Shown here: positions 48,350 through 59,317 of the stretch, piece after piece
Position numbering within the stretch: the first letter of the stretch is position 1
How the letters are laid out: every line of letters begins with the position of its first letter
Assembly: GCA_900074885.1 (NCBI GenBank)
Contig: FJUW01000016.1
Coordinates: 410,577 to 474,576 of the forward strand
DNA length: 64,000 nucleotides
Reading direction: 5' to 3'
Origin: Rhynchosporium graminicola
Taxonomy: Eukaryota > Ascomycota > Leotiomycetes > Helotiales > Ploettnerulaceae
Position numbers and translations under genes: made by a program
The notes under the pieces: model-generated
The model's database searches: none
What the model was told of the DNA's origin: nothing
The model's input: only the letters and a program-made list of their open reading frames with translations

Positions 48350-48795
48350 TCATCGGGTGTGGTTTTGACTCGTCTGCGACCCACCCGTACTGTCCAGCTT
48401 CAGAGTTTCTCTCTCAGCCATCCCACTCACTCCACTCGTCGAATTCGTTCTCTTCCCAGTTCCCTTTCTAGTAACCCCCTCCTTGCTCAGACTAACCACC
48501 GCGCCATAACTCGGGGGTTCCCCACTTGCGCTGTTTAACTTGCTTTCAATTTCACGTAATCTGAAATGCTCCTCCCGTAATGCATTTTTTTGGCTGTGGA
48601 TTTCTTTGATGGATCGGCGACGTGCTCGCCATCTGTGTGAACACTGTTAGCCTGAAGTTTAGATCTTGGGGGGATAAAGTCTGATGAGAAGAGATGGCTT
48701 GGAAGAAGACAGAGGCAAGTGAGCAAGCGATTAGTAAAAAGACGAAACAAGAGAAAACCCATAAATGCAATCAAGACATACTCATCAAACACCAT
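48350..48795 (-). CDS. Small basic protein of unknown function (98 aa)
   Basis: Exon 1 (48795-48782, 14 nt) and exon 2 (48632-48350) are joined across a 149-nt intron. The donor is GTATGT, with a GCTAAC branch 15-20 nt before a CACAG acceptor, all strong fungal splice signals. The product starts MVFDEWRARRRSIKEIHSQK, continues as a charged helix (ALREEHFRLREIESK) and then has EPPSYGAVV, which contains a PPxY motif. The rest is Ser/Thr/Gly/Lys-rich. Reading through the intron instead gives a hydrophobic stretch of unlikely composition. That and the splice signals favour the spliced form. No domain is recognised; the helix and PPxY are the only clues. Confidence 0.5.
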
Positions 48796-49803
48796 TCTGG
48801 GATGATCTTCACAAGCGGGTTTTGAGATGGGAATACTTTGCGCGAGTCGTGAAATAGTGTGCTGGCTATCGAGATGCTACTCAAGATATGTCGATTTAGA
48901 CTGACAGAGCTCGATATTTTTATTTTGATGCCGTTAGTTCAACGAAGTATATATGTAACTTTTCCAGCGAGATCGAGCGAAGGTGTCAAGAATATAAAAA
49001 ATAATGGTGTCGGAACGATGAAAGTCAATGATTCCACGGGAGGTGCAAAATTGGTTCATGAAAGAGGGGAGGGGACATATAAAGCCTCGAGGAGTCTTAT
49101 AATATATATAGCGCTTGTCATCAATATCAAAGCTTTCGGACACAGACTAGTATTGCAAATCACATTCTCTATCGAATAGCTTCACAGCAGCATCTCTGGC
49201 TTTGACTTAGCTCATCATCCGTTGATTCCGTATGGGGCTTGGAGAATACCAAATAAGACATGCACCAATGGGACAATAGAATTCGTCAGATCGCACACTT
49301 AGTGATTCGGGACCAGTATCCGCGCTGGACGAAAGCCGGAAGTGGGCTATCTGATCGCTCGAATAGCTTCCATTCTAGTGCTGGTAATGATCAAAGCAAG
49401 TTTCCATAGTGAATTCAGACGATCTGTGGATCGAGAAGGGCGAGGAGTTGCTGCTTTTGTACTACCGCTGGTGCTTAGGTGTCCGGCAGTCAAGTGAAGC
49501 CTCGGTACGTGGTTCTTCGAGTGGAGAATTGAAGCACGGTATTGAAAGCTGTAACGAACGTAAAGAAAGACTGCGGGTGTAAGGATAGAGAATCGTGACT
49601 AAGAACCACAGAACATGTCTCTGCTCCCAAATGTTGAAGAGGTTAAGATGCTATCAGAAGTGGAATAGAAGAGACTGGGATCCTCATCAAAAGCCATCTA
49701 AACAAACTCGCTTATATAATCACTCTAACCCAATAGACTACCCCGCCAAACGTTCGGGATGTCGTCGCGTCACCCAACACGTCTATCCTTAACCTTTGTC
49801 AAC
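48796..49803. other. Divergent intergenic region
   Basis: This region lies between the small minus-strand gene and APC10. No coding signal is seen; it is AT-rich around 48880-49170. The APC10 leader contains an in-frame alternative start (ATG at 49759). Confidence 0.6.
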
Positions 49804-51092
49804 ATGGCACCCAGATCTCCAACGCCACGATCAGGGTCGTTCATTCCCAGTTTTCGACTTCGCCCACAATGGTCTTCTCGTACTGGTACTCCAAGCGCGC
49901 CAACACCTGTTGTAAATCCTCGACTGGATCTTACCAGGGCAGAGGAAGATGACGATACCGAGTTGCAGTTGCATGGGCAGCAGCTGGAAGGTGGAAACGA
50001 GGAGAGCGAAGTCGAGGAAGAAGGTCTCGAAGGAGAGGAGAATGAGGATGACGGCGAGGAGGAGGAAGGAGAGGAGGAAGATGAGGAAGGTGCGGTCGAA
50101 GAAGGTGTGTATCTAGATTTCCTTGCAGCTCCATACGAATTAAGATACCTCTGCCACGACACACAACCTAAAACCCTCTGAGGAATCATTCAAGATGTAC
50201 GGATCTCGCACAAGAGTCCGCCTTGAGCGTGCTCTCACTCTCGGCGATGAAACTCAACTACCAAGTCCACCTCTCGATGGTCCATCACAACCACGCTCGC
50301 AAGCCCGAACTCCCAGCTCTAGCAATTCTAGTATCGCAGACGAGCTAGCTATCGAGCCAAATACCATTCGCATGGATTTCCAAGAGGCGAAGGAACTTGC
50401 TAACCGTATTATTCAAAAAGTCCCCATGGAAATTGACTCTCTGTTTGAACCTGCAGCTCTTGGTCTGAAAGAAATTGGCAACTTAGCAAGTTGGACCGTC
50501 AGCAGTTGTAAACCGGGCTGTGGTGTCGATGCACTGAGGGATGATGATACGGGGTTGTTTTGGCAGTAAGCGCATTTTAATTACAGCAGTTTCTGGTATT
50601 GAAGCTAAACCTGGCAGATCCGACGGTCCCCAACCCCACCACCTCAATATCCACTTTTCACGCCTTGTCTCCATCCTCTCCATCCGCATCTTCCTCGACT
50701 TCGAAGCCGACGAATCCTACACCCCTACACGCATCACTCTGCTTGCCGGCACAGGCTACCATGACCTAATTCCCTTCGCAGCCTTGAATTTTGAGCAGCC
50801 GAAAGGCTGGCTCGACGTACCATTAGATCACGTCGGCGGCGGACCCGACGGGAAAACTCTTCGAGCGTTCTTGGTCCAGGTGAGGATTGTGGAGAATCAC
50901 CAGAATGGGAAAGACACGCATGTGAGAGGTTTGAAGATCTATGCTAGGGATGATAGGGCGAGGGCTGGGCTTGGGGGATTGTTGGGGGATGAGAAGATGG
51001 AGATGAAGGCTTTCGGTAAGGCGCAGGGGCCTGGGATGGAGAGGAGTTGGCTTGTGGAACCGGATTGGATGGGCGAGCCTGAATTGAGGTAG
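49804..51092 (+). CDS. APC10: Anaphase-promoting complex subunit 10 (Doc1)
   Basis: Exons 49804-50106, 50195-50565 and 50618-51092 (introns 88 and 52 nt) give 382 aa. The N-terminal third is disordered and acidic, with a long Glu/Asp run around residues 45-100. The DOC domain follows: EIGNLASWTVSSCKPGCGVD, LRDDDTGLFWQSDGPQPH across the second splice, HHLNIHFSRLV, IRIFLDFEADESYTPTRITL and the C-terminal QVRIVENHQNGKDTHVRGLK. APC10 helps the APC/C ubiquitin ligase hold D-box substrates for processive ubiquitination at mitosis. The start at 49804 sits in CAACATGG; 49759 is an upstream alternative. Joining the acidic exon depends on a GTGTAT donor. If that is wrong, translation would begin at 50195, which still gives a complete DOC domain. 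The product is longer than yeast Doc1 because of the acidic part. Confidence 0.9.
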
Positions 51093-52977
51093 AGAGATTG
51101 GACCGGATTCGAATTCGGTGTTTGGAGTTCTGATGATACCCTGGAACCTGGAGTCCGTATTGGAATGACATTGTCTCGGGTTTGGACACCATGCTTGATG
51201 CACCTTTTGTGTGTTGTACTTACATGCCAGAATCTCTTTTTTGTTGCAACAGGAAATTATCAAACGGATGATATCGAATGGGATCAATCAGTGATTTCCC
51301 AATCGATGGATCACTAATACATACCCTTCCGTGATTCCAATTATTGCTGTCCGAATCCTCCGTCCCACCCAGAAATGGCTCCGGAGCGACTTTTCACACT
51401 TTCCACATCAAAATTAACATCAACACCCCTACTGCCAACTCAAAGCCCACCTACAGCGTAATTCATATAGATCTTGCTAACTGAAATCAAACTTCTTCTT
51501 CCCTTCACTAACCATACCCAGACGTCAAGTATCTCAAATGCCTGTCCCCTCTCTCCATTCCATAGTGATAGCATTCCTCGGCCTTCTCGGCATCAAACGG
51601 AACGGCAACTTTCCTCTCTAGTTCGGCGCCTCAGAAGAACTTCTCGGCTTTTAGATCTTGGCTTGCATGCGGTGCCTGCTTTCATGGCTATTGCGTTGGG
51701 CTCTCTCTGTTAGTAATGGGTAAGCCGGCTCTTTCTCATTGCCTCGTTTTAACTTCCCTTGGAAAAGAAAACGTACGTCTATCCGCCGGTCCTAGAGTTT
51801 GAACATTAATTTAATTGGAAAAGGGATTTCTATACCAACGCCGCCTACCGCCACGACAAAAGTACCATGTGACTTTCGGTGCTCGGGAAGCAATGGCTGT
51901 TCCCCATTTTCCTAGGACGCGGCGGGCCGTTGAGGGAGGGTTGCTATTTTTGAGGCGTCTTGTGTAGGTTTGATAGCTGGGACTTTGGGGCGGTTCATAG
52001 GATAGAACAGCTAGCTGTCGGGCGTTACTAGTGGATATGTTTTCCGAGGCAGTACAATCGGTGGTCGAGACAGCAGCGTTATGTGCTGTTTCTATGCCTC
52101 TAGGATGTCAGAGTTCAGTATCAGCATTAGAACCGGACTTTTAAATTCTCATCCGAAGTAATATTATATCAATGTCAGGAATAACGTTGGCTGGTTTTGC
52201 TCTTCTAATGCCTATGTGTCAAAGTCGAAATCGTAATCTATCATACCAGATGTCAAAATATAGCCAAAATCACACATTTTCCAGGATTTCCCAGATGATA
52301 ACGTAGAGCTGAGACTGTGAATTTTCGTTGGTGGGACATATCATGAAGACATCTTGTCAAAGACCTGTTGAGACATTCGGGGTCTAAACACAGCGGCAAG
52401 ATCCGCACGAGGCTGATTGGGAGTTCGAGATTGTAAGATCGAGCAAAGATACCCAAGTCGAACTCAAGAAATGATGATTCTACCTAGGTAAGGTTAGATC
52501 TAACTTGTTCGTTAGGCTAAGTAGCGTGAAGAGGCTAGCTCCCCAGCTTTTTTGCTTCGCGGATGTTACTGTGGCGCTAATATTCTTCAACACGATTGGC
52601 CTGGGTAACTATAGCTACTGACAAGCAATAACAAGCAGCGAAGCGAGCTCTATGTGTATCCTGTCCGCCTGCATATTATCACCCACTGCTTAAGTTACAG
52701 GCAGCGCGAAGAGCAAAGGAAACGTTCATGAGTACTTTGTCTCAATGTCTCATTCGCTTCTTCTAGGAAGTATTTGAGCTCTAATCGGAATAGTCAAAAC
52801 TATAGATGCTATTTCCATCTTGGATGATGAATGAACATATTCCCTCGAAGGACTCCTACACAAAATTGTCTAGCCCATAGATCTCGCGTAAGGAAAACGA
52901 GTACTGGTTGCCCGTAACTCCGAGTAATGCTATACCTAGCGTCGAGCTCCTAACTCAATTTTGATAGCAAGGCAACT
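51093..52977. other. Convergent intergenic region
   Basis: This 1.9-kb stretch separates the APC10 stop and the HIBADH stop. Open frames near 51474-51713 and 52253-52456 have no recognisable content. No RNA gene or repeat is evident. Confidence 0.55.
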
Positions 52978-54174
52978 CTACTCAGCACCCCCAAGATATC
53001 TATAAACAACCGAAAAGTCCCTCCCCTTACAATCCTCTTGCTGCTCCGCAGTCTCATAAACCTGCTTCGCCTTCTCACCCAACTCGAGTTTCGCACCCGC
53101 CTCATTGGCAGCAATGATCGCTAGATTCAAATCCTTCCTCATCAAGCTAATCCCGAACCCACCTTTATAATCCCGACTCGAAGGTGCAGAATCTTTCACG
53201 CCCGGAACAGGATTATTGATCTCGGAAGGCCAGCATCTGCCCGTAGAGACGTTAATCAGGTTCGCGAGGACTTTCGGATCGAGTCCCCATTTTATGCCTA
53301 GATTCATCGCCTCAGCGGTAGCGATGTTGTTGATTGCTAGGAGGTAATTATTCGCTAATTTTCCCGACAGACCAGCACCTTGCGGACCACAGTGAATGAC
53401 TTTCTTGCCCATCATGAGTAGGATAGGTTCCACGCGTGCGAGTTGAGATTCTGGCGCTCCGAGCATGAATGTTAATGTTCCTGCTGAGGCGCCTACGACG
53501 CCGCCGGACATGGGTGCGTCGACGAATTTGCCTTGTTGCGTGGAGTGCACGGCGTTGGCAACTTCGCGGGAGGAGGAGGGGTCAATAGTTGAGCAGTCTA
53601 TGAAGAGGCGGTTGGGATTTGAGACGACGGCTTCTGAGAGAGCGGGGCTGACGATTTGGCCGAAAACGTTATTCACGTGGGTAGGTTCGGGGAGGACGGT
53701 GATTGTTGTTTCCTGGAAGGTAGTTATCAGCAATTTGGTCTGTATTTGAAGTGGAAGCGAAACTCAGAACTGAACTAGGACATCCAATTGCAAAATTCCT
53801 TGCTTCACTTACAGAATCCTCAGCAGCTTCCCTCGCATTGGCCGCAACCTGTACTTTAGCACCGCTAGACAATCCTTTCGTATCATTTGCGAATCTGTCA
53901 ACAGACTCGGCATTGATGTCGTAAACTCGAATGGTATCTGTGGAAGAGAGTTTGGCTTGTAGATTCCGTGCCATATTATAACCTACATGACAATCTCATT
54001 AGCAATGCAATTAAGCTCATTTCAAAACAGGTCGCGTGAGAACGGCGTACCCATTTGCCCGAGACCAATAAACCCATACTGCGCTTGTCGTCCTGTTGAT
54101 ACCGAGAAGCTCCTTCTTTGTAGCGGGATGGCAGACCGAAGTAACGGTGCTGCTCTTAACAAATTGGACCTCAT
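52978..54174 (-). CDS. 3-hydroxyisobutyrate dehydrogenase, mitochondrial
   Basis: Exons 54174-54051, 53982-53813 and 53712-52978 (introns 68 and 100 nt) give 342 aa. Residues 1-30 (MRSNLLRAAPLLRSAIPLQR..) are Arg/Leu/Ser-rich without acids, a typical mitochondrial presequence. The NAD-binding motif GFIGLGQMGYNMARNL (34-49) is created by the first splice. Next come VTVLPEP-like TITVLPEP, the substrate motif DAPMSGGVVGASAGTLTFM, and the catalytic-Lys region GAGLSGKLANNYLL. The C-terminus has KGGFGISLMRKDLNLA. The enzyme oxidises 3-hydroxyisobutyrate to methylmalonate semialdehyde with NAD in valine breakdown. Length is slightly above the bacterial standard because of the presequence. The gene appears intact. 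Confidence 0.93.
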
Positions 54175-54930
54175 GATTGTGCTCTGTGTGAATTCTAGTA
54201 GAATTTAAGAAAAGGAAAAGAAATCAGAATGAAAGCAACAGGCATTTGATGTACAGCTCGCGGGTGGCTTGCTTGCTTCGGCTTGCTCCTCCCTTCCTAT
54301 TTCGATCCGCGCGGGGTAGCTCTGACCCCGAGCTATGGGGAAGAGCGGGGCGACTGATTCGTTAGAGCCTTAAGCCGCGTTACCGGTGGGAGAAACAGAG
54401 TCATAATTTCAGGGGCACTATGGGGAGATCGAAGCGATCGAGCTGTCAGAGTGACAAGTGGGAGACTGTAAAGTATAAGTTATAATTATACGTTGGTGGT
54501 AAAGATGGAGATAGGTAAGCATGATTAGATGAAAGGTCTAAATAAGCGAGTAGGACGAACTGAGAGTCTCCCTGTTATGATATCCAAGAGATATCTGAAA
54601 GGCTACTCTATTCCAGATTTAAGGATAAACCATAGGGACATTGTGCAAATAATGTCGATATTGATACAGACATCCGGCCACTTTGATTCCTAGGTACCTA
54701 GGTATATAGTTGTGCCCATTTTCACTAGCCGACACAGTTAAGCTGATCCTATCTCAATTCTTAAATCTTTAGCCCTTATCATTACATATGTATATTCGCG
54801 TTTCCTTTACTGTTCATACAAAGGCTTCTGCCATGATTCGACCAATGATCCAGTGGCGATCCTAGCTTCAGCCTGTTCTCATCGTCTGTCCGAGTCATAT
54901 CACTAAATCACGGGTATCGTTGCAAAACTT
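54175..54930. other. Intergenic, promoter side of HIBADH
   Basis: No gene is supported. The stretch contains GCTTGCTTGCTTCGGCTTGC near 54266-54285 and the palindrome CCTAGGTACCTAGG near 54691. It probably serves as the HIBADH promoter and as 3' sequence of the next minus-strand gene. Confidence 0.55.
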
Positions 54931-56255
54931 TTACACTTGTGTCGTTTCTTTTGTGCATTCCGTCCCATTGACGGAGGGCGGTTTCGAGTTGTGAGCTGAA
55001 GGTGGTTTCGACTGTGAAGAAACATATCGTTAGTGACACTTCAATTTGCAACTTTGGATATGCCATCGAAGTGAGAGACATTCCAGTGAGATGCCCCCTC
55101 GAAGGTTCCTATGATAGCCTAAAGGGAATGGAGAAAAGCTTACCATCGTTGAAGCCATCATCTTCGTCTCGGCTTCCCACCCGTGTTTTTCTTTTCTCAT
55201 TACTGACTGTACCCATGGCACAGTGATGGCGGCCCATATTCCGGCCCATAGAAAAGGAACACCCCATCCTAGAAACCATTAGCATTTGAATTGCCGATGA
55301 GAGATGCAAGCCTACCAAGTCCATACGAAACTGGCTCAGGGACAGGATTGATGACCACTACAACCGTGACCGCCGCAGCCATAATCAATCCGGATATTGA
55401 CCAAAACCAAGACAAATCTCTCATCATCTTGCGGAAAAATGGACTGGCTTTGTATCTTGCGAACATGCCCTCTCTGAATGGTCTTCCACCTCCAGAGTTG
55501 ACCGCCACAATATCTTCCACGATATAGAAGATTCCCGGCATAACTGGCTCACCTTTCGGTGTCGAACCAATCCGGAAGGGCGCTTTCCACCCAAAATGAT
55601 TGAACAAGCTCAAGAGGAAGATCGGTCCAGAAATACAATAGAGAATTGCAGGGCCAGGCATCGACAGTACTCGGAGGAAGACATCGTGTGGTGCAGCCCC
55701 AACAATCAGGATAGCCGTAACGACTGCAATTGTAAGAACCAGTATCCAATTCGTAATATCAAACGCCCATCTCTTATCCACTCCCAATGGCTTGTAAAAT
55801 CTCTGCTGCTTAATCAGTCGTAACGACCGTACCGCAAATTCGACATATGTTGGTCCACCCCAGATAGCCGTAATTACAGCAAATGTAATAAAACCCTTTA
55901 TGTTCCCTGCAAACGTCATAACGTAATACAGCATTATCGGCACGACACAAGCATCAAACACCATCAGCACAATGTAGCCACCGAGCCTCCACCGCTTGAA
56001 ACCATGTCGGAATGTGAATGGTAATTGTGGTAAAAGTTCGGGGTGTTCGCAATAGTATGTTTGCAGTGTGCTCGCTCGTCGCTGGAATTCGGATTGTGTT
56101 GCTGCTCGACTGTCGTAATATGCATCACTTTCCTCCCGTTCATCGCGGCCGTGTTCGAATGTTACACGTCTGTCTTCATGGGCATGTGGACTCGTGGGTG
56201 TGCCGGCGTTGTTTGGCTCTGAGTTCGATCGTACGCCTCGAATAACCTGAGGCAT
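54931..56255 (-). CDS. Polytopic membrane protein of unknown function
   Basis: Exons 56255-55316, 55268-55144 and 55011-54931 give 381 aa. An N-terminal cytosolic region of about 90 residues is Arg/Glu-rich. It is followed by PELLPQLPFTFRHGFKRWRL and about seven hydrophobic segments: YIVLMVFDACVVPIMLYYV, FITFAVITAIWGGPTY, ITNWILVLTIAVVTAILIVG, AILYCISGPIFLLSLF, FYIVEDIVAV (weak), SISGLIMAAAVTVVVVI and, after the first splice, WGVPFLWAGIWAAITVPWV. The conserved-looking loops (RSLRLIKQQRFYKPLGVDKRW, GGGRPFREGMFARYKASPFF) suggest a real family, but I know no function. The last exon is uncertain: the acceptor at 55012 has a strong CACAG, yet the exon is also open in another phase. It diverges from the Whi5-like gene, with 0.9 kb between starts. 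Confidence 0.75.
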
Positions 56256-57131
56256 GATGATGGTTTGTCCAGACGGACAGGGGAGTTTAGAAGAGGGTTT
56301 AAGGTTTATGCTGGTGATGGAAAGGTTGTCGCATTGGTGAGAGCAATATTCGGGAATAGTGGTAGTTCTTCTGGTAGGAGAATTTAAGGCCTGATTGTCC
56401 GCGGATTCTTGACTTGCAGTAGATGGAAAGACAAGTTGAGGTTGAGACAGGTTGGTTACCTGCTGTACTGTAGATAGACTTGTGATTACTGGGAAAGTTG
56501 AATGCTCGGCACCGTCATCGCCGTGCAGCTTGGCACGGTATCTCCCTGCACAAGCTAGGTAGAAAGCACAGGGATCTGGGTATTCTTAGAAGCATGACAA
56601 AGAAACAAAGTACGTCCAGGTGTATGTGAATGCAGCGAATGGGAAACGTGATACTCGGACTGATGGCCAGCCCCTAAAAGACGTGACCGCGCAATTGACG
56701 GACGCGAATCTGATTGGCTGAACGCCGATTTCACGCGTCTCCCCTCCAACAATCACGGTTCCCGTGCCATGGAATCGAGGATGGGCCGGCCCTGCAACTT
56801 TCACCTTCATCTTCTTCTTCACCTCTCCTCTACTCCACCTCGACGAAATCCAACCTCCAAAGAATCTCCACAGCAGTTAACGATTTCACAGTATCCCTTT
56901 CTACAGTGCCATTGGAACATTCTCTGTGCAATATTCACCCCGCCCTGTGCAATTGTTTCCCAGCCCTGTCAATCCGAAGCGAGAGGAATCTAATCTCCAC
57001 CCCTTCTGATTTCGATTAGACGCCGGCCTCTCTCTGACCCGATCAAGAGCGACAACCCACTTCTCAGGGTCTCCAAAAATCAACTCCGTCCTTATAAGCA
57101 TTCTCCACATCCTCGCAGTTTTCGATCGACT
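56256..57131. other. Divergent promoter region
   Basis: This 876-bp spacer separates the start codons of the membrane protein and the Whi5/Nrm1-like gene. It is rich in CT toward the right. No gene is recognised. Confidence 0.6.
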
Positions 57132-58262
57132 ATGTCGTCTCCGTGGAAGAAGAAACAACCCGAGGTCGTGGTAGATGCTGTGTTGAAACGGGCGGAAATT
57201 GGCAAGGTAGGGATAGACTTCTCAAGTCTACACATGAACCATCAGGCTAACGTATGCTTCTAGATCGGTAGAAAGCTCAAGACTCGTCTTGCGCTCGCAC
57301 AATTCAAGGCCGCTCGGGGTTGGGAGGATCTAACCCTTGATACAATCGAACCGAAAGTTGAGGAGGAGCTGAGAAAGAGGAGACCTACATCGAGCGGAGA
57401 CATATTTTCGGACTCTTCCTCGAGCGTTGCTCTTGATTTCAGAAGCTCTCCGATCAAGAATCCCGCGATATTCTCAGATCAAGTTGGACCACGGAGTGGC
57501 AGTGGAAGCGAATACCGGAAACGCCACTATAACAGCTTCGAGCCATCAAGCTCAAGTGCTGCGACATCGCGCAAGAGATTCCGATCTTCTCCAATCAAGC
57601 CGATCAACTCTCGTGGGTATCAACTCACTCAATCTTCGCCTATCAAACCTCGGAAGCAACCACATTTTACAACTTCTTCGGGCCCAAGTCTATCATTCTA
57701 CGCGAGAAGCTCGTATCACAACGAGCTGCATAGCAACTTCGCTGCTATATCAGATGACGAGGAAAACAACCTGCCCGAGCATTCCTTTGATATTCGATCT
57801 TCTCCACCTCACACACCATCACCAATCCGGAAAGCAAGTCTAGGTCGTCGCAAGAATGGGAGGTCTGGAGAAGAAGGCGCTGATTTACTGTTGTACCTTG
57901 CAACCTCCCCATCTCCTGCAAACCCACCACGATCCAGGATGCAGCCACCATCTACCCCGCCTCCCAAAGCTCTTGCTCTGCCATCCTCCATGATGACTAC
58001 TCCAGGAGGTGGAGGGGCATCATATCTATCCAATTTCCCAAATACACCCTCGCAACATTTCGATTTTGCCGACTTTGTCAACATCACTCCTAGCCCAGCT
58101 CAAAAGGCATGGCCGAAGACTCCTAGAGGTGCTAAGACACCATTGACTGTCGCCAGGAGACGTTTGGATTTTGACAACTCAAGTGTAAGTCCAAATCTGC
58201 GTGAAGGGGGAGCAAAGCATACAGGTTTGGGTATGCAGCTTGGTGGGAACCTTCTCTCGTGA
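57132..58262 (+). CDS. Whi5/Nrm1-type G1/S transcription repressor
   Basis: Exons 57132-57206 and 57264-58262 (57-nt intron, branch GGCTAAC) give 357 aa. After a short basic start (MSSPWKKKQPE), residues about 25-60 match the Whi5 domain pattern (IGRKLKTRLALAQFKAARGW, then EDLTLDTIEPKVEEEL). The middle is Ser/Pro-rich with four S-P-I-K/R sites. Near residue 240 is LLLYLATSPSPANPP, and at about 291-305 FDFADFVNITPSPAQ resembles the GTB motif by which Nrm1 and Whi5 bind SBF/MBF. The C-terminus has TPLTVARRRLDFD. Family members hold G1/S genes silent until CDK phosphorylation (Whi5) or act in feedback at the end of S phase (Nrm1); which type this is cannot be told from sequence alone. Confidence 0.75.
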
Positions 58263-58862
58263 TTTCCATCGCGAGAAGTAAGCATGAGCATTCAGGCACA
58301 AGTCTTGTTTTTTCACCATGCCGAGGCACATACTATGTACGAAACTTGGTCACCTCAACAATTCCTCTTGGCTGGATCAAGATTGAGATTGAGGATACAC
58401 CCAGGTTTTGTCTTAATTGTTGAATTATTTGTGGCTGGGCAAGCGGTGTCGCAAGCGTTTTCTTGCCAAGACCTATGTGCTGTACAGCCCCGTTCGCCAC
58501 TTTTGTATAGCTACGGAGATAATTTCCTCTGAGTCTATTCTTGCTACATATCTGTGGCAGTTGGATCACACTTGAATCTCGATGCGGTCGTTCCTGCCAC
58601 TTTGAATCCGAATCCTCCGGCAGATCTTCGCAATTGCAGCTGTGATTCACAACACACGAACGGTGTCTCCAGTCATCCATTCAACTTACGATTTTGAGCA
58701 AACAAGACTTCTATCAGCGACATAGGTTCTGGAAGAAATTCCGAATACTTGGTACGAAAGCGACTTCCCACACTTTCCAGGTGAAAATCTCCAGCCAACC
58801 GGACCCTCAAACTTCGGTCAATTCCACACGATTTACATCCCACGACTCTCCACAACCCCAGA
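58263..58862. other. Intergenic, nothing recognised
   Basis: This is the 3' sequence of the Whi5-like gene and the promoter of the small Cys/His-rich gene. Overlapping short frames occur without domain content. Confidence 0.6.
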
Positions 58863-59317
58863 ATGGCATCCCAAGACTCGAAACCCCCGGTCACCGACAA
58901 CAAACCAGCCACAGCTACAGGCACGCTTGGCAGACTCACCAGCAAAGTGAAGGAGTACACTAAATTCTGGGCCGATCACGTGAAGAAGGGTGAAGCTCCT
59001 GTAAGCTAAGGAGAAGCCTAGAATTTCCTTTTTTTGAAAGGTTTCGAGATAATCTTGAGAAGTGTCTGAAGCTTCTCCTCAAACAATCCTTAGATGGCCA
59101 TTGCTAACTCTCCTCTGATGAAGTGGACACAATGGTACTGCTGCGGTGTGGTGACTGGACAGGTGAGGTTATTCCATGTTACATCGTTTACAAAGGTAGC
59201 AAGAAGCATGCTAATTGATGGCAATAGGAATGCGAGCAAGAAAACCATCGGATACATAAGGCATGCAAGAAATGCAATCATCATGTGTGTGAGAACTGCG
59301 TGAAGGGCAGTATCTAG
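58863..59317 (+). CDS. Small Cys/His-rich protein, putative metal binding (98 aa)
   Basis: Exons 58863-59000, 59094-59162 and 59228-59317 (introns 93 and 65 nt, all phase 0) give 98 aa. The N-terminal half is Thr/Lys/Ala-rich with an amphipathic stretch (GRLTSKVKEYTKFWADHVKK). The C-terminal 40 residues are packed with Cys and His: WYCCGVVTGQECEQENHRIH, then KACKKCNHHVCENCVKGS. The spacing of C-x2-C and H-H-x-C-x2-C suggests one or two zinc sites of treble-clef or RING-like type. No signal peptide or membrane segment is present. All three exon joints preserve the frame and have GT/AG ends, which supports a real gene. I do not recognise the family. Confidence 0.72.

Noticed and set aside
48149..48538. 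Plus-strand frame across the N gap as a Ser/Pro-rich protein
   Set aside because: It crosses unknown sequence, is the complement of the better-supported minus-strand gene, and has no start context.
49931..50164. Minus-strand Pro/Ser-rich frames opposite the APC10 acidic exon
   Set aside because: They are the complement of a GAG/GAA-rich coding run and carry no independent evidence.
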